Shown here: positions 50,767-59,993 of the stretch, one piece after another
Position numbering within the stretch: the first letter of the stretch is position 1
Layout of the letters: the number at the start of each line of letters is the position of its first letter
Assembly: GCA_964513075.1 (NCBI GenBank)
Contig: CAZELR010000005.1
Span: 1-64,000 of the forward strand
Reading direction: 5' to 3'
Origin: DAOUBP01 sp964513075
GTDB lineage: Bacteria; Chloroflexota; Anaerolineae; CG2-30-64-16
DNA length: 64,000 nt
Program-made: the position numbers and the translations under genes
Notes under the pieces: model-generated
Seen by the model: only the letters and a program-made list of their open reading frames with translations
Told to the model about the DNA's origin: nothing
The model's database searches: none

Positions 50767-51423
50767 GTGACGCGCGAGAGATTTGATTTCAAGCTAAAGG
50801 CGCTTCAGGAGCGCCTTCTCAGCCTGGGTGCAATGGTAACTCAGGCGCAGGAGCGCTCGGTGCACGCGTTGGCCGAGCGCGATGAGTCGTTGGCCCACGA
50901 GGTCATCGCAGCTGATCAGGTCATCAACCAGGCGCAACATGACATCGAGGATGAGTGCCTGCTGTTGATCGCTAGTCAGCAACCCGTGGCGCGTGATCTA
51001 CGCTTGATCTTTTCCATCGCGGCGATTGCAGGGGAGATGGAGCGCATGGCCGACCATGCCAAGGGTATTGCTACCCTGGCGTTGCGTCTCATGGATCAGC
51101 CCATGCTCAAGCCGCTCATCGACATCCCGCTTATGGCCGAGATTGGCCGCGAATTGCTGATGGGCCAACTTGATGCCTTCATGCGTTGCGATACGGAAGC
51201 TGCCCACCGGCTTGCAACGCGCGATTCCGAGGTGGATCAGCTCAACGACCAGGTGTTTCGTGAGTTATTGGTCATCATGATGACCGATCCGCGCACTATC
51301 ACCCGTGCGACTTATCTGTTGTGGGTGGCCCATAACCTGGAGCGCTTTGCCGATCGCGCAACCAACATCGGCGAGCGCGTGATTTTCCTGCAAACCAACG
51401 TCGTCGTCGAATTGAACGAATGA
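50767..51423 (+). CDS. phoU: Phosphate-transport regulator PhoU
   Basis: 218 residues of two PhoU three-helix repeats. The acidic metal-binding motifs are visible in DQVINQAQHDIEDECL and in ERMADHAKGIATLA, repeated as ERFADRATNIGERV. PhoU tunes the PstSCAB phosphate transporter and PhoR signalling. No pst genes are in the window. The start GTG follows AAGGAG; a TATAAT at 50721-50726 suggests a promoter. Confidence 0.92.
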   Translation: MTRERFDFKLKALQERLLSLGAMVTQAQERSVHALAERDESLAHEVIAADQVINQAQHDIEDECLLLIASQQPVARDLRLIFSIAAIAGEMERMADHAKGIATLALRLMDQPMLKPLIDIPLMAEIGRELLMGQLDAFMRCDTEAAHRLATRDSEVDQLNDQVFRELLVIMMTDPRTITRATYLLWVAHNLERFADRATNIGERVIFLQTNVVVELNE

Positions 51424-51468
51424 TGGGGAGGGCGGCAGGCCCTGTTTGGTAGTAGAATTTGGAGGCCC

Positions 51469-52659
51469 ATGGACCTGACACAACTGAGCCAGATGGTCGC
51501 CTGGCTGGATGAAGAACATCGTCGCGACCGGGAAGAGATTGCGAAGCTCGATCAGCGCCTGCAGAGCATTGCCGTCGAGCGTCAAGAGCAGGCGCGTCGG
51601 ATCCAGGACCTGGAAAGCCGGCTGGCCAGCACCCACGCGCAGTTGACCCGCTTCACACAGATCGAGCAATCATTGCAGCAGCTCAAAAATGAAGTAGTTG
51701 TCATGCTGGACAAGCAGACAGAAGCGCGTCTGCAGACTGACCGTGAGTCTGAGCGCGCCCGTCTCAGCGACCGGGAGATTTTGGGCCGGGGTGTGGCGGA
51801 AATCCGCAAGGAGCTGCCCCGGCTTGGACGCCTGGAGGAAGACCTGGTAGCGCGCCAGGCTGAAGATCAGCGCCTGGGCGAAATGGTGTTGGCACTGCGC
51901 CAGTCGGTCAACAACGTCGGGAAGGATCTGGACGAACGCACCCGCAGTCTGCCCTATATGGTGGAGCAGCGCGCCCAGGATAACAAGCGCATCGCCCAGA
52001 TCCAGGGCGAGAGCGTGGAGTTGCTTAAGCGCACTGATGCGCTGGCCAGCCGGCTGCCGGCCCAGGAAGAGCGCCTCCAACGACTTGAGAAGGAGCTGAC
52101 GCGTATTCAGCCCATCCCCGAGCAGGTGCGTCAGGATCAGCAGACTTTCATCGAGGCCCAGAAGCTGGCTGAGGTCGAGCGTCAGCGTCAGATGAGCTTA
52201 TGGGAGCAGGATTTCGCCCAGCAGCGGGCGGTCATTGAGAAGCAGGCAGTGAAGCTGCGGGAGTTCGAGATTCGCTACGAAGCGGCCGGCCGCGCGATCA
52301 AGACGATGGAGGAATTCCAGGCGCAGATCGTGCAAGGGCAGAAACAGACCGCCGAGTTGCAGCGGTTGGCCGAGGAACGCCAACGCAAGGAGCTGGCCGA
52401 GTGGCAATCTGAGAATGAGCAGCGGTGGAAAAAGGAAACGTTGCGCTGGGATTACGCTCTTGGCGAGCAGAACAAGATCAACCAGAAACTGGAAGAGCAC
52501 TTTCCGCCCATTGGAAAACAGCTTGCGTTGCTACAACGTGAAGTCGAGGGCCTTTGGCGGTTACAGGAAGCTACAGGCAACCAGCAATTGGCTTCGATTC
52601 AGAAATTGCTGGATATTGTCGGCGGGGCTGTCGACGCGCGCCCGAAACGGGAAAGCTGA
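51469..52659 (+). CDS. Long coiled-coil protein of unknown function
   Basis: 396 residues, nearly all predicted helix with heptad-like charge and Leu patterns (REEIAKLDQRLQSIAVERQE; QARRIQDLESRLASTHAQL). There is no signal peptide, TM segment or catalytic motif. It lies three bases before selB and 45 bases after phoU, so it may be co-transcribed with both. Its role is unknown; a structural or septum-related function is only a guess. Confidence 0.6.
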   Translation: MDLTQLSQMVAWLDEEHRRDREEIAKLDQRLQSIAVERQEQARRIQDLESRLASTHAQLTRFTQIEQSLQQLKNEVVVMLDKQTEARLQTDRESERARLSDREILGRGVAEIRKELPRLGRLEEDLVARQAEDQRLGEMVLALRQSVNNVGKDLDERTRSLPYMVEQRAQDNKRIAQIQGESVELLKRTDALASRLPAQEERLQRLEKELTRIQPIPEQVRQDQQTFIEAQKLAEVERQRQMSLWEQDFAQQRAVIEKQAVKLREFEIRYEAAGRAIKTMEEFQAQIVQGQKQTAELQRLAEERQRKELAEWQSENEQRWKKETLRWDYALGEQNKINQKLEEHFPPIGKQLALLQREVEGLWRLQEATGNQQLASIQKLLDIVGGAVDARPKRES

Positions 52660-52662
52660 GTC

Positions 52663-54621
52663 ATGCGGGTCATCGGCACGGCTGGCCACGTCGATCATGG
52701 CAAGTCGACCCTGGTGCAGGCTCTGACCGGCATCGATCCGGATCGGCTGCGCGAGGAAAAAGAGCGTCAGATGACCATCGACCTCGGCTTCGCCTGGCTG
52801 ACGCTGCCGTTGCCGCAGGGGTCAGGCACCGAAAGTGTGCAGAGCGGGGGGCCGGGAGCCGAATGGGTCGGCGTGATCGATGTGCCGGGTCACATTGACT
52901 TCATCAAGAACATGCTGGCCGGCGTGGGCGGGATTGATGCGGCATTGTTCGTGGTGGCAGCCGACGAAGGCGTGATGCCTCAGACGCGCGAACATCTTGC
53001 GATCTTGGATTTGTTAGAAGTCCCTGCGGGTGTTGTGGCGCTGACCAAGGTCGACGCCGTGACCGAAGAAGGGTGGATCGATCTGGTGGCCGCCGATCTG
53101 CGCGGGGTGTTGGCCGATACCTGCCTGGCCAACGCGCCGATCGTGCCTGTGTCGGCCCGCAGCGGCACAGGTCTGACCGACCTGAAACAAGCGCTGGCCG
53201 ACGTGTTGGACTCAGTGCCCTCGCGCCGTGATGTAGGACAGCCGCGGCTGCCTGTCGACCGCGTGTTTAGCGTGGCCGGCTTCGGCACCGTCGTCACTGG
53301 CACATTGAGCGACGGCCAGTTTCGCGTCGGAGACGAAGTCGAGCTTGTTCCCGGCGGCCTCAAAGCTCGAATTCGCGGCCTGCAAACCCACAAGCGCGCG
53401 GTCGAGATCGGGTTGCCTGGCAGCCGGCTTGCCATCAATCTCACCGGTGTGCATCCCGACGATTTGCGTCGCGGCATGGTGGTCGCGCGGCCGGCTTCTC
53501 TGCAGCCGACTACTCTGGTCGATGTGCGCCTAAGATTGGTAAGGGGCGAGGGCTGGCAGGCGCCGTTGCAACACGGTCAGGTGGTAGATTTCTTCAGCGG
53601 CGCAGCGGAAGTGTCTGGTCGCGTCCGGCTGCTCGATGCCGAACAGCTGCGACCTGGAGGGTTTGGCTGGGCGCAACTTGTGCTGGCGGAGCCAGTGGCG
53701 CTGGCATCCGGCGACCGGTTCATCCTCCGTCAGCCTTCACCCAGCGTTACCCTGGGTGGCGGCATTGTCGTAAATCCCCACCCGCGGCGACGTTGGCATC
53801 GATATCAGGACGATCTGTTAGCTCAACTGGAGACCCTGGCGCGCGGCACCCCCGAAGCCTTGGTGCTGCACGCGCTCGCGCGGCAGGAGCCAGGTCCGTT
53901 GAAGACGGCGGCTGAGGCGTCCGGACTGGATGCCAGCACGGCAGAGCACGTGCTGGCTGATATGATCGCGTCCGGTCAGCTCATCCTGTTGGGTCCAGTC
54001 CAAGCACCGCTGGTCAAGAGCCCGACACCGGTCATTTCCATCGGCGGCTGGCACACCTTGGCTGCGCGTATGGCCGAGACGTTGGCTGATCACCATGCCC
54101 AATTTCCTCTTCGTCCAGGCATGGGGCGAGAAGAGTTGAAGAGCCGGGTGCAGGGCCGCAACAGATGGCCGACCAAGCTGTTCAACGAATTGGCTGCGCG
54201 TGCCGTGGCCGAAGGCCTGTTGGTTGAGTCCGGTGAGTACCTTGCACGTCCCGGGCACCGCATCGCCTTCAACGCGACCCAACAGGCCAAAGTGGCTGTG
54301 CTGTTAGCTGCTTTCCGTCGCCAACCCTATACCCCGCCATCTATGGCCGAGAGCGTCGCCATGTCCGACGCTGAGCTGATCAGCGCGTTACTATACCAGG
54401 GGACGTTGGTGCGTTTGAGCGAGGATGTACTGCTGTTGAAGGAGACCTATGAAGAGGTGGTTGCCGGCGTCGCAGCGCACATCAAGGCCAATGGCAGTAT
54501 GACCGTCGCCCAGGTGCGTGATCGATACAGTACCAGCCGTAAGTACGCTCTGGCAATCATGGAGCATCTTGACGAGCAAAGGATCACGCGGCGGATAGGG
54601 GACGAACGGGTGCTGAGGTAG
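52663..54621 (+). CDS. selB: Selenocysteine-specific elongation factor SelB
   Basis: 652 residues. The GTPase domain has G1 GTAGHVDHGKSTL, G3 DVPGH and G4 TKVD. EF-Tu-like domains 2-3 follow, then C-terminal winged-helix repeats (about residues 400-650) that bind the SECIS hairpin. It delivers Sec-tRNA to UGA codons. No selA, selC or selD and no selenoprotein gene is present in the window. The start ATG overlaps no neighbour; the preceding coiled-coil gene ends three bases earlier. Confidence 0.92.
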   Translation: MRVIGTAGHVDHGKSTLVQALTGIDPDRLREEKERQMTIDLGFAWLTLPLPQGSGTESVQSGGPGAEWVGVIDVPGHIDFIKNMLAGVGGIDAALFVVAADEGVMPQTREHLAILDLLEVPAGVVALTKVDAVTEEGWIDLVAADLRGVLADTCLANAPIVPVSARSGTGLTDLKQALADVLDSVPSRRDVGQPRLPVDRVFSVAGFGTVVTGTLSDGQFRVGDEVELVPGGLKARIRGLQTHKRAVEIGLPGSRLAINLTGVHPDDLRRGMVVARPASLQPTTLVDVRLRLVRGEGWQAPLQHGQVVDFFSGAAEVSGRVRLLDAEQLRPGGFGWAQLVLAEPVALASGDRFILRQPSPSVTLGGGIVVNPHPRRRWHRYQDDLLAQLETLARGTPEALVLHALARQEPGPLKTAAEASGLDASTAEHVLADMIASGQLILLGPVQAPLVKSPTPVISIGGWHTLAARMAETLADHHAQFPLRPGMGREELKSRVQGRNRWPTKLFNELAARAVAEGLLVESGEYLARPGHRIAFNATQQAKVAVLLAAFRRQPYTPPSMAESVAMSDAELISALLYQGTLVRLSEDVLLLKETYEEVVAGVAAHIKANGSMTVAQVRDRYSTSRKYALAIMEHLDEQRITRRIGDERVLR

Positions 54622-54629
54622 ATCAGAAA

Positions 54630-54673
54630 GATTAAGGCCCCAGGATTTCTTCAAAAGCCCTGGGGCCCTAATC
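54630..54673. terminator. Bidirectional terminator between selB and parB
   Basis: GATTAAGGCCCCAGG (54630-54644) pairs with CCTGGGGCCCTAATC (54659-54673) with one mismatch and a 14-base loop; flanking A/T runs serve both directions. Confidence 0.65.
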
Positions 54674-55576
54674 TTAGAGCGCGTCTCTCACGATGTGTTC
54701 GTAGATCGTTTGTAGTTCTTCGTCGGAAAAGAACGAGATGACCAGTTTTCCGCCGCGACGGCCCCGGGTCAGTGCCACTTTGGTCCCCAAAGCGCCGCGG
54801 AACGCATCCTCCAGATGTTGCGTGTAGATGCGGTCGGGGTCATCATCGGCCGGCTCCTCAGGCTTGTGCACAGCAGAGAGCGTAGTGGCCGCCAGCCGGC
54901 GCACGAGCTCTTCGGTCTGGCGGACTGTCAGGTCGCGCACGATGACTTGTTCGGCCGCCCGCAGGATGGTCGCGTCGTCGGGCAACGCCAGGAGCGCACG
55001 CGCATGGCCTTCGGTTAGCGCGCCTTCGGCCAGCAGTGTTTTCACGCGATCGGGCAAACGCAGCAGGCGCAGGGTGTTGGCCACTGCCACGCGGCTCTTC
55101 CCCACCCGGTCGGCTACTTCCTGCTGGCTGAGCTTGAAGTCATCCATCAAGGCGTGGTAGGCTTCCGCCTCTTCCAGCGGAGCCAGGTCGGCACGCTGGA
55201 TGTTTTCGACCAGGGCCAGCTCCAGAAACTGTTGGGGCGTGGCTTCTTTGACCATGGCCGGCACAACCGCCAGCCCGGCCAGTTGTGCGGCTCGCCAGCG
55301 CCGCTCGCCAGCTATGAGCTGATAAGGCGCGCGTTCGGTGGGTTGCGCTCGGGTAACGATAAGGGGCTGGATCAGGCCATGCTCTTTGATAGATGCAGCC
55401 AGTTCGGCCAGAGACTCGCTGTCCATATGCATGCGCGGTTGGCGCGGATTGGGGATAATGTCACTGACAGCCAGTTCCAATACGCCCGTTGGGTGTTCTG
55501 AGCGCGCGCCTTCCTGGCTGGTCGAGGGGATCAGTGCTCCCAGGCCACGACCCAGGCCACGTGTCTGTGTATTCAT
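54674..55576 (-). CDS. parB: Chromosome-partitioning protein ParB (Spo0J)
   Basis: 300 residues. An N-terminal RGLGRGLGALIP box is followed by the CTPase motif (LIAGERRWRAAQLAGL, GERRxRA at about 94), an HTH (QQEVADRVGKSRVAVANTLRLL) and a C-terminal dimerisation helix. It loads at parS near oriC and bridges to ParA for chromosome segregation. I could not find a clear parS palindrome in the window. Operon order is parA-parB, parA upstream. Confidence 0.95.
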   Translation of the reverse strand: MNTQTRGLGRGLGALIPSTSQEGARSEHPTGVLELAVSDIIPNPRQPRMHMDSESLAELAASIKEHGLIQPLIVTRAQPTERAPYQLIAGERRWRAAQLAGLAVVPAMVKEATPQQFLELALVENIQRADLAPLEEAEAYHALMDDFKLSQQEVADRVGKSRVAVANTLRLLRLPDRVKTLLAEGALTEGHARALLALPDDATILRAAEQVIVRDLTVRQTEELVRRLAATTLSAVHKPEEPADDDPDRIYTQHLEDAFRGALGTKVALTRGRRGGKLVISFFSDEELQTIYEHIVRDAL

Positions 55577-55613
55577 GGCGACTTCTCCTTCGACAAAAAA
55601 TCAGTGACGTCGG

Positions 55614-56387
55614 TCAAATGGCATCTTCACGCGCCAGCAGCTCTTTGGCCAGGGCACGATAAGCGGCTGCGCCGGAGGAGGCGGGCGCGTAGGTCAGGAT
55701 CGTTTGGCCGTAACTCGGCGCCTCACTCAGGCGCACGCTGCGTGGGATGACAGTTTTAAAGGTTTGGTTGGCGAAATGACTGCGCACCTCGCGGACGACT
55801 TGATCTGATAAGTTAGTGCGCGCATCAAACATCGTCAACACCATGCCGCTGATATAGAGTTGCGGGTTCAAGTTCTCGCGCACCAATTGGATCGTCTGCC
55901 ACAGGCGTCCCAAACCTTCCAGCGCCAGGTACTCACACTGGATGGGCACAATCAGGCCATCTGTTGCTGAAGTCAGTGCATTGATCGTAAGTAATCCGAG
56001 GCTGGGCGGACAGTCGATGAGGATGTGATCGTAAGCAGCACCCAAGCCTTCCAGCGCACGGCGCAGCAGGTATTCACGGGCCATCAAGGGGACCATCTCG
56101 ATTTCAGCGCCGGCCAATGCAGGGGAACTCGGCGCCAGATAGAGGCCGGGCTGTGCAGTGGTCATTACGACATCGGCCAGTGCTTTGTGCCTGATCAGCG
56201 CATCGTAGAGAGAGGCCGGTTGGGTTGCGGGGTCGATGCCCAGGCTGCTGGTTGCGTTGGCCTGTGGATCGGCATCGATCAGCAACACGCGTCGGCCTGC
56301 ATCAGCCAGGTACGCGCCGAGGTTGACGGTCGTGGTGGTCTTGCCCACGCCTCCTTTTTGGTTGGCGAAAGCGTAGATATGCGTCAC
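55614..56387 (-). CDS. parA: Chromosome-partitioning ATPase ParA (Soj)
   Basis: 257 residues. A deviant Walker A KGGVGKTTTT (about residues 9-18), a Walker A' Asp in LLIDADPQANAT and Walker B DHILIDCPPSLG. It is a DNA-binding ATPase that drives origin movement with ParB and can regulate DnaA. The genes lie about 9 kb from the candidate oriC, consistent with origin-linked partitioning. Confidence 0.95.
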   Translation of the reverse strand: MTHIYAFANQKGGVGKTTTTVNLGAYLADAGRRVLLIDADPQANATSSLGIDPATQPASLYDALIRHKALADVVMTTAQPGLYLAPSSPALAGAEIEMVPLMAREYLLRRALEGLGAAYDHILIDCPPSLGLLTINALTSATDGLIVPIQCEYLALEGLGRLWQTIQLVRENLNPQLYISGMVLTMFDARTNLSDQVVREVRSHFANQTFKTVIPRSVRLSEAPSYGQTILTYAPASSGAAAYRALAKELLAREDAI

Positions 56388-56397
56388 GTTACCCGTT

Positions 56398-56436
56398 ATC
56401 CTTCGACGGTTCGACTGAGCTCATCGCAAGCTCAGG
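56398..56436. repeat. REP-like CTTCGAC...GCTCAGGAT element
   Basis: ATCCT (56398-56402) pairs with AGGAT (56434-56438) around an inner stem GAGCT/AGCTC. The word pattern resembles the element at 21681-21721. It sits between parA and the kinase gene. Confidence 0.45.
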
Positions 56437-57307
56437 ATCCATCCTTTAGCCAGGCATCTACCTGACTGCGTTCCGGGATGCCCTCCATCCCTGGCGCCTC
56501 GATTGACATCGAGGCAACAACATTGGCGAAGCGTGCTGCCAGCAAAGGGTCGTGCGTTTCAGATAGCCGCACCAGAAAGGCGGTGGCAAAGACGTCGCCA
56601 GCGCCGGTTGGATCAACCTCGACCGCTGGCCGTGGTTGAACATGGTATCGCTTACCCGCAACATGGACGGCCGCGCCGTGCCAACCGTCGGTCACGACCA
56701 GCAGCCGAGTTTGGCTGGCCAGCTCGGCCAAGTATGCATCATCACCGCCGACATCTTCGCGGCTGAGGATTACGGCGTCTGCTCGCTGTAGGAAGGGCTC
56801 CGGGTCCTTCCATCGAGTTGGCCGCACATGCCCGCTGGCGTCCCACGTGCGCAGCCAGCCTTGGGGCGTGACTCCCAGGAGCGCCCTTGGAAAGGCATCT
56901 GCCCAGGCAGGTTCCACCTCATGAGCGATAGGCCCCAACAAGACGATATCGGGGTTCGCCCACTCAGCCGGTAAGGCGTTGGGCGTTACCGGCTCAGCCA
57001 TGGCTTCGATCACTTGCGTACGTTGGCCCCCCCGGTAGATGTTGACGAAGGTCGTACACACCGGTGATGGTAATAGGCAGACTGGGATGCCGGCCAGCGG
57101 ACCGGCGACCGACGTCATGAAATGGCCTTTGCCCCGCTGTTTCTTGCCGAGGCGCAGGTTTTCGGTCGAGCCGCGCGTCATGATCCCTGGTCGCAAGCCC
57201 AGTCGTCGCACCGTTGCGGCTGCGAAAGATACCGTGCCCCCAAAGCGGAAGCCTTCCGGTGCAAGATCATGCGTGATATGTCCAACAGAAAGAAAGTCGA
57301 TAGCCAA
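56432..57307 (-). CDS. PfkB-family carbohydrate kinase
   Basis: 291 residues. The family signature DPTGAGDVFATAFL (anion hole with the catalytic Asp) is at about residues 228-242; the N-terminal GGTVSFAAATVRRLG segment is the first PfkB motif. The substrate is not assigned. It lies between parA and jag on the same strand, after a strong terminator, and does not belong to the replication-linked set by function. Confidence 0.82.
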   Translation of the reverse strand: MAIDFLSVGHITHDLAPEGFRFGGTVSFAAATVRRLGLRPGIMTRGSTENLRLGKKQRGKGHFMTSVAGPLAGIPVCLLPSPVCTTFVNIYRGGQRTQVIEAMAEPVTPNALPAEWANPDIVLLGPIAHEVEPAWADAFPRALLGVTPQGWLRTWDASGHVRPTRWKDPEPFLQRADAVILSREDVGGDDAYLAELASQTRLLVVTDGWHGAAVHVAGKRYHVQPRPAVEVDPTGAGDVFATAFLVRLSETHDPLLAARFANVVASMSIEAPGMEGIPERSQVDAWLKDGS

Positions 57308-57371
57308 GTTGCTTCCTTATATTGCGGCAGGTGCAGTCTGCACTATTCTATCACAGCGCCAGGGGCAATAG

Positions 57372-57405
57372 AAACGCCGGCCGCGTGATAACGTGGCCGG
57401 CGTTT
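57372..57405 (-). terminator. Terminator after jag
   Basis: AAACGCCGGCCGCG (57372-57385) pairs with CGTGGCCGGCGTTT (57392-57405) with one G-T step and a 6-base loop. Confidence 0.7.
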
Positions 57406-57453
57406 ACCCGCGGCATGCTGGCAGGTCCAGGCTTGCCAGCCATTAGGTCGCGT

Positions 57454-58293
57454 CTAGCTCTTCTTAGGAACGAGCGTGACTTTCCGCCGATCGCCTTCAC
57501 CCACGCTCTGCGTGCTTACGGTAGCATGATTACGCAATGCCAGATGGATGATGCGCCGTTCGGCCGGCGGCATCGGCTCTAACGCCACGGTGCGACCGGT
57601 CTGTTCTGTTTGCTCGGCCATGCGCAATGCCAGGCGGCGCAGCGATTCGGCGCGCTTGGCGCGATAGCCGTTAACATCCACTGTAAAGCTGGTACGCGTG
57701 TGGGTTTGCTGGTTGACCATCAGCCGCGTCACGAATTCCAAGGCCGAGAGGGTCTCATTTTGGCGACCGATCAATACTCCCAGGTCGTCACCCACGATAT
57801 TTAGCACCAAACCGCGTTCGTCGTCATCGTCGCTCTCCGCATCGCTCTGCGGCACGATTTCCACGTTGGCTCGCAGGTTCATGCGCTCTAACAACCCGCC
57901 TAACATCTCCTTGCCTTTTTGCGCGGCGGCTGCGACCTTGTCGTCGGATGCAGGGATTGCCGCGGGCTGGCTTTCAGGCTGTTTGGGGGCTGACTTGGGC
58001 GCGGGCGTCGGGCGCGGCTCGGGGCGCGCGACCGGAGCTGGTTGGCTGGTCAGCGATTCCGGCTCAGGCCGGGGCTCGGGGCGCGAGGCCGGCTTGGGTT
58101 CGATCTTGGTCAGGTGTACGGACGTCAAGCGTACGATTGCGTCCTCGGCGCCGATACCCAACACGCCACGGCTGCCGGGGCGCACGATCTCAACTTCTAC
58201 CTCTTCGCGTGACAGCCTCAGCGCAGCGAGGCCGATGCTGATGGCTGCTTCAGCGGTTTTACCGCGAAATTCTCCGCTTTTTTCACCTGTCAT
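57454..58293 (-). CDS. jag: RNA-binding protein Jag/KhpB
   Basis: 279 residues. The N-terminal Jag_N domain (KTAEAAISIGLAALRLSREE) is followed by a Pro/Ser/Ala linker (about 65-115), a KH domain (about 150-200; GDDLGVLIGRQNETLSALEFV) and an R3H domain with the RxxxH motif (residues about 205-275; PPAERRIIHLALR). It binds RNA and controls cell-wall growth with KhpA. It is the last gene of the rpmH-rnpA-yidD-yidC-jag operon. Confidence 0.93.
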   Translation of the reverse strand: MTGEKSGEFRGKTAEAAISIGLAALRLSREEVEVEIVRPGSRGVLGIGAEDAIVRLTSVHLTKIEPKPASRPEPRPEPESLTSQPAPVARPEPRPTPAPKSAPKQPESQPAAIPASDDKVAAAAQKGKEMLGGLLERMNLRANVEIVPQSDAESDDDDERGLVLNIVGDDLGVLIGRQNETLSALEFVTRLMVNQQTHTRTSFTVDVNGYRAKRAESLRRLALRMAEQTEQTGRTVALEPMPPAERRIIHLALRNHATVSTQSVGEGDRRKVTLVPKKS

Positions 58294-58372
58294 GCGTCTA
58301 CTTCCTTAGAAAGCTTTACTTGGAGCCCGCCAAACAAACACTCCCGATCTTGGATCATTCTTCTGTCGACCC

Positions 58373-59365
58373 TTAGCGTTTGCGCTTGCGGCGTTTGACC
58401 GGCTTTTCAGGTGCTGTTGCCGGTGCGGACTGCGGGATGGGTCCGGTGGTCACAATCGCCATGTCGTCGGCTTCGATCCGTTTCTTGAGGAACGGAAACC
58501 ACTCGTTCAAACCTCCCCAGCCGGTGACGAAATACTGCTGGATGACGCTGAGCACATTGGACACCGACCAGTACAGGGTCAGCCCGGAAGGCAATCCCAG
58601 CGTAATCCATGCGAACATGAGGGGCATCATGAACATCATCTGCGACATCATGCGCGCCTGGGGATCCTGCTTGCCGTCCTTGCCGGTTGCGGACAGCGCA
58701 GACATCTTCTGGAGCAGGAGCTGCGAGATCAGCATAAAGATGGGCAGACTGGTGTAGGCGGCCAGCATGGCCCAATCTTTGGCCTGGTAGCTGGTTCCGA
58801 GCCACTTCGTGCTGATCTCGAGGCTGGGAAAGGATAGATCGGGCACCCAGAAGAACCGGGCGCCGGTCAACTCGCCCACGCTGGGATTTGCCAAAACATA
58901 CAGCGCCTGGTAGAGGGCAAACAGCACCGGCATTTGGACCAGCAGCGGCAGACACCCGCCCAGGGGATTGAAGCCGGCTTCCTTGTAGAGCTTCATCTGC
59001 TCTTCGGACAGCTTCTGGCGATCCTTGCCGTATTTCTCCTGCAGCTCACGCAGCTTGGGCTGCATCTGCTGTTGGGCCTTGGTGCTTTGTAGCTGTTTGA
59101 GCGTCAGCGGCAAAGTCACGAGCTTGATGGCGATCGTGAAGACGATGATTGCCCAACCATAGCTGTAGGGGACGCCAAGACCAGCAATGAATTTATTGAG
59201 GGCGATGAGCAGTTTGGCAAGAGGATAGACGAAAACGCCGTTCCACAAGCCTGGATCCGGGTTGTTCAGATCGATCGTCCCCTGTGGGATGCCACACCCG
59301 GCGAGCATCAGGGCGGCCAATACCAGGATGACGATCAACAGCACGTTGCGACGTTTTTTATTCAC
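58373..59365 (-). CDS. yidC: Membrane protein insertase YidC (lipoprotein form)
   Basis: 330 residues. A lipobox (LMLAGCGIP, Cys at about 24) and no large periplasmic domain, so the short Gram-positive-type form. Five TM helices follow: the conserved hydrophilic loop NPLGGCLPLLVQMPVLFALY and ARMMSQMMFMMPLMFAWITLGLPSGLTLYW are diagnostic. It inserts proteins into the membrane together with or without Sec. Encoded between yidD and jag. Confidence 0.95.
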   Translation of the reverse strand: MNKKRRNVLLIVILVLAALMLAGCGIPQGTIDLNNPDPGLWNGVFVYPLAKLLIALNKFIAGLGVPYSYGWAIIVFTIAIKLVTLPLTLKQLQSTKAQQQMQPKLRELQEKYGKDRQKLSEEQMKLYKEAGFNPLGGCLPLLVQMPVLFALYQALYVLANPSVGELTGARFFWVPDLSFPSLEISTKWLGTSYQAKDWAMLAAYTSLPIFMLISQLLLQKMSALSATGKDGKQDPQARMMSQMMFMMPLMFAWITLGLPSGLTLYWSVSNVLSVIQQYFVTGWGGLNEWFPFLKKRIEADDMAIVTTGPIPQSAPATAPEKPVKRRKRKR

Positions 59366-59398
59366 GCTAACTAAAACTCCTTGGGTCCCAGGCTGCGC

Positions 59399-59608
59399 CT
59401 AGGGAACGGGGTCGAAGCCGCCCGCATGCCACGGATGGCACCGGCTCAAACGCCGCAGACCCATCCAGCCGCCACGCCGCACCCCATACTTTTCGATGGC
59501 TTGGTACGTGTACTCGGAGCAGGATGGGTAGAAACGACATGTTGGCGGCAGCGCCGTCGAAATCCGGCGCTGGTAGAATCGGATCAGCGCCAATAGCACA
59601 CGTTTCAC
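59399..59608 (-). CDS. yidD: Membrane protein insertion efficiency factor YidD
   Basis: 69 residues, the usual size. It has FYPSCSEYTYQAIEKYG, then GGWMGLRRLSRCHPWHAGGFDPVP, the three conserved Cys residues being visible. It assists membrane protein insertion. It sits in the conserved order between rnpA and yidC. Confidence 0.95.
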   Translation of the reverse strand: MKRVLLALIRFYQRRISTALPPTCRFYPSCSEYTYQAIEKYGVRRGGWMGLRRLSRCHPWHAGGFDPVP

Positions 59609-59624
59609 AGTCGCTTATCCGTGC

Positions 59625-59972
59625 CTATACGGTTTCTGTTAGCGCCTGCGCTCGCCGTAGCAGGCGGATACAGGCACTTTGCAGTTCCGAGAAGTCGGCC
59701 TCGTTGATGCCCGGTCGAGCAATCCATACCATGTCCAAGCCAGGCGTTATCAGATCCCACAGCAGATAGACGGCTTCGCTCATGCGACGCCGGGCCCGAT
59801 TCCGTGTGACTGCCTTGCCGATGCGCTTGCTGACGGTGAACCCGCTCCGGCTGATCGTTTTTTGGTTGGGCAGACAGCAGAGCACCATCAAAGGATGAGC
59901 GTAGCTGACGCCTTCTTGCCTAACCTGCCGGAAGCGTGCCTTATCGCTCAGTCGGTGCTGGCGAGGCAGCAT
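59625..59972 (-). CDS. rnpA: Ribonuclease P protein component RnpA
   Basis: 115 residues. The RNR motif (RNRARRRM) binds M1 RNA, with GFTVSKRIGKAV preceding. It completes RNase P, which makes tRNA 5' ends. It is 21 bases after rpmH in the usual order. Confidence 0.95.
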   Translation of the reverse strand: MLPRQHRLSDKARFRQVRQEGVSYAHPLMVLCCLPNQKTISRSGFTVSKRIGKAVTRNRARRRMSEAVYLLWDLITPGLDMVWIARPGINEADFSELQSACIRLLRRAQALTETV

Positions 59973-59993
59973 GCTGACTCCACAAGTTGTCCG

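Noticed and set aside
52663..54621. Selenoprotein genes or tRNA-Sec near selB
   Set aside because: No long interrupted frame with a UGA followed by a SECIS-like hairpin and no tRNA-like cloverleaf was seen nearby.
54674..56387. parS sites near parAB
   Set aside because: I looked for TGTTTCACGTGAAACA-like palindromes across the window; the nearest (GTGAAACGTG around 48346) is not palindromic.
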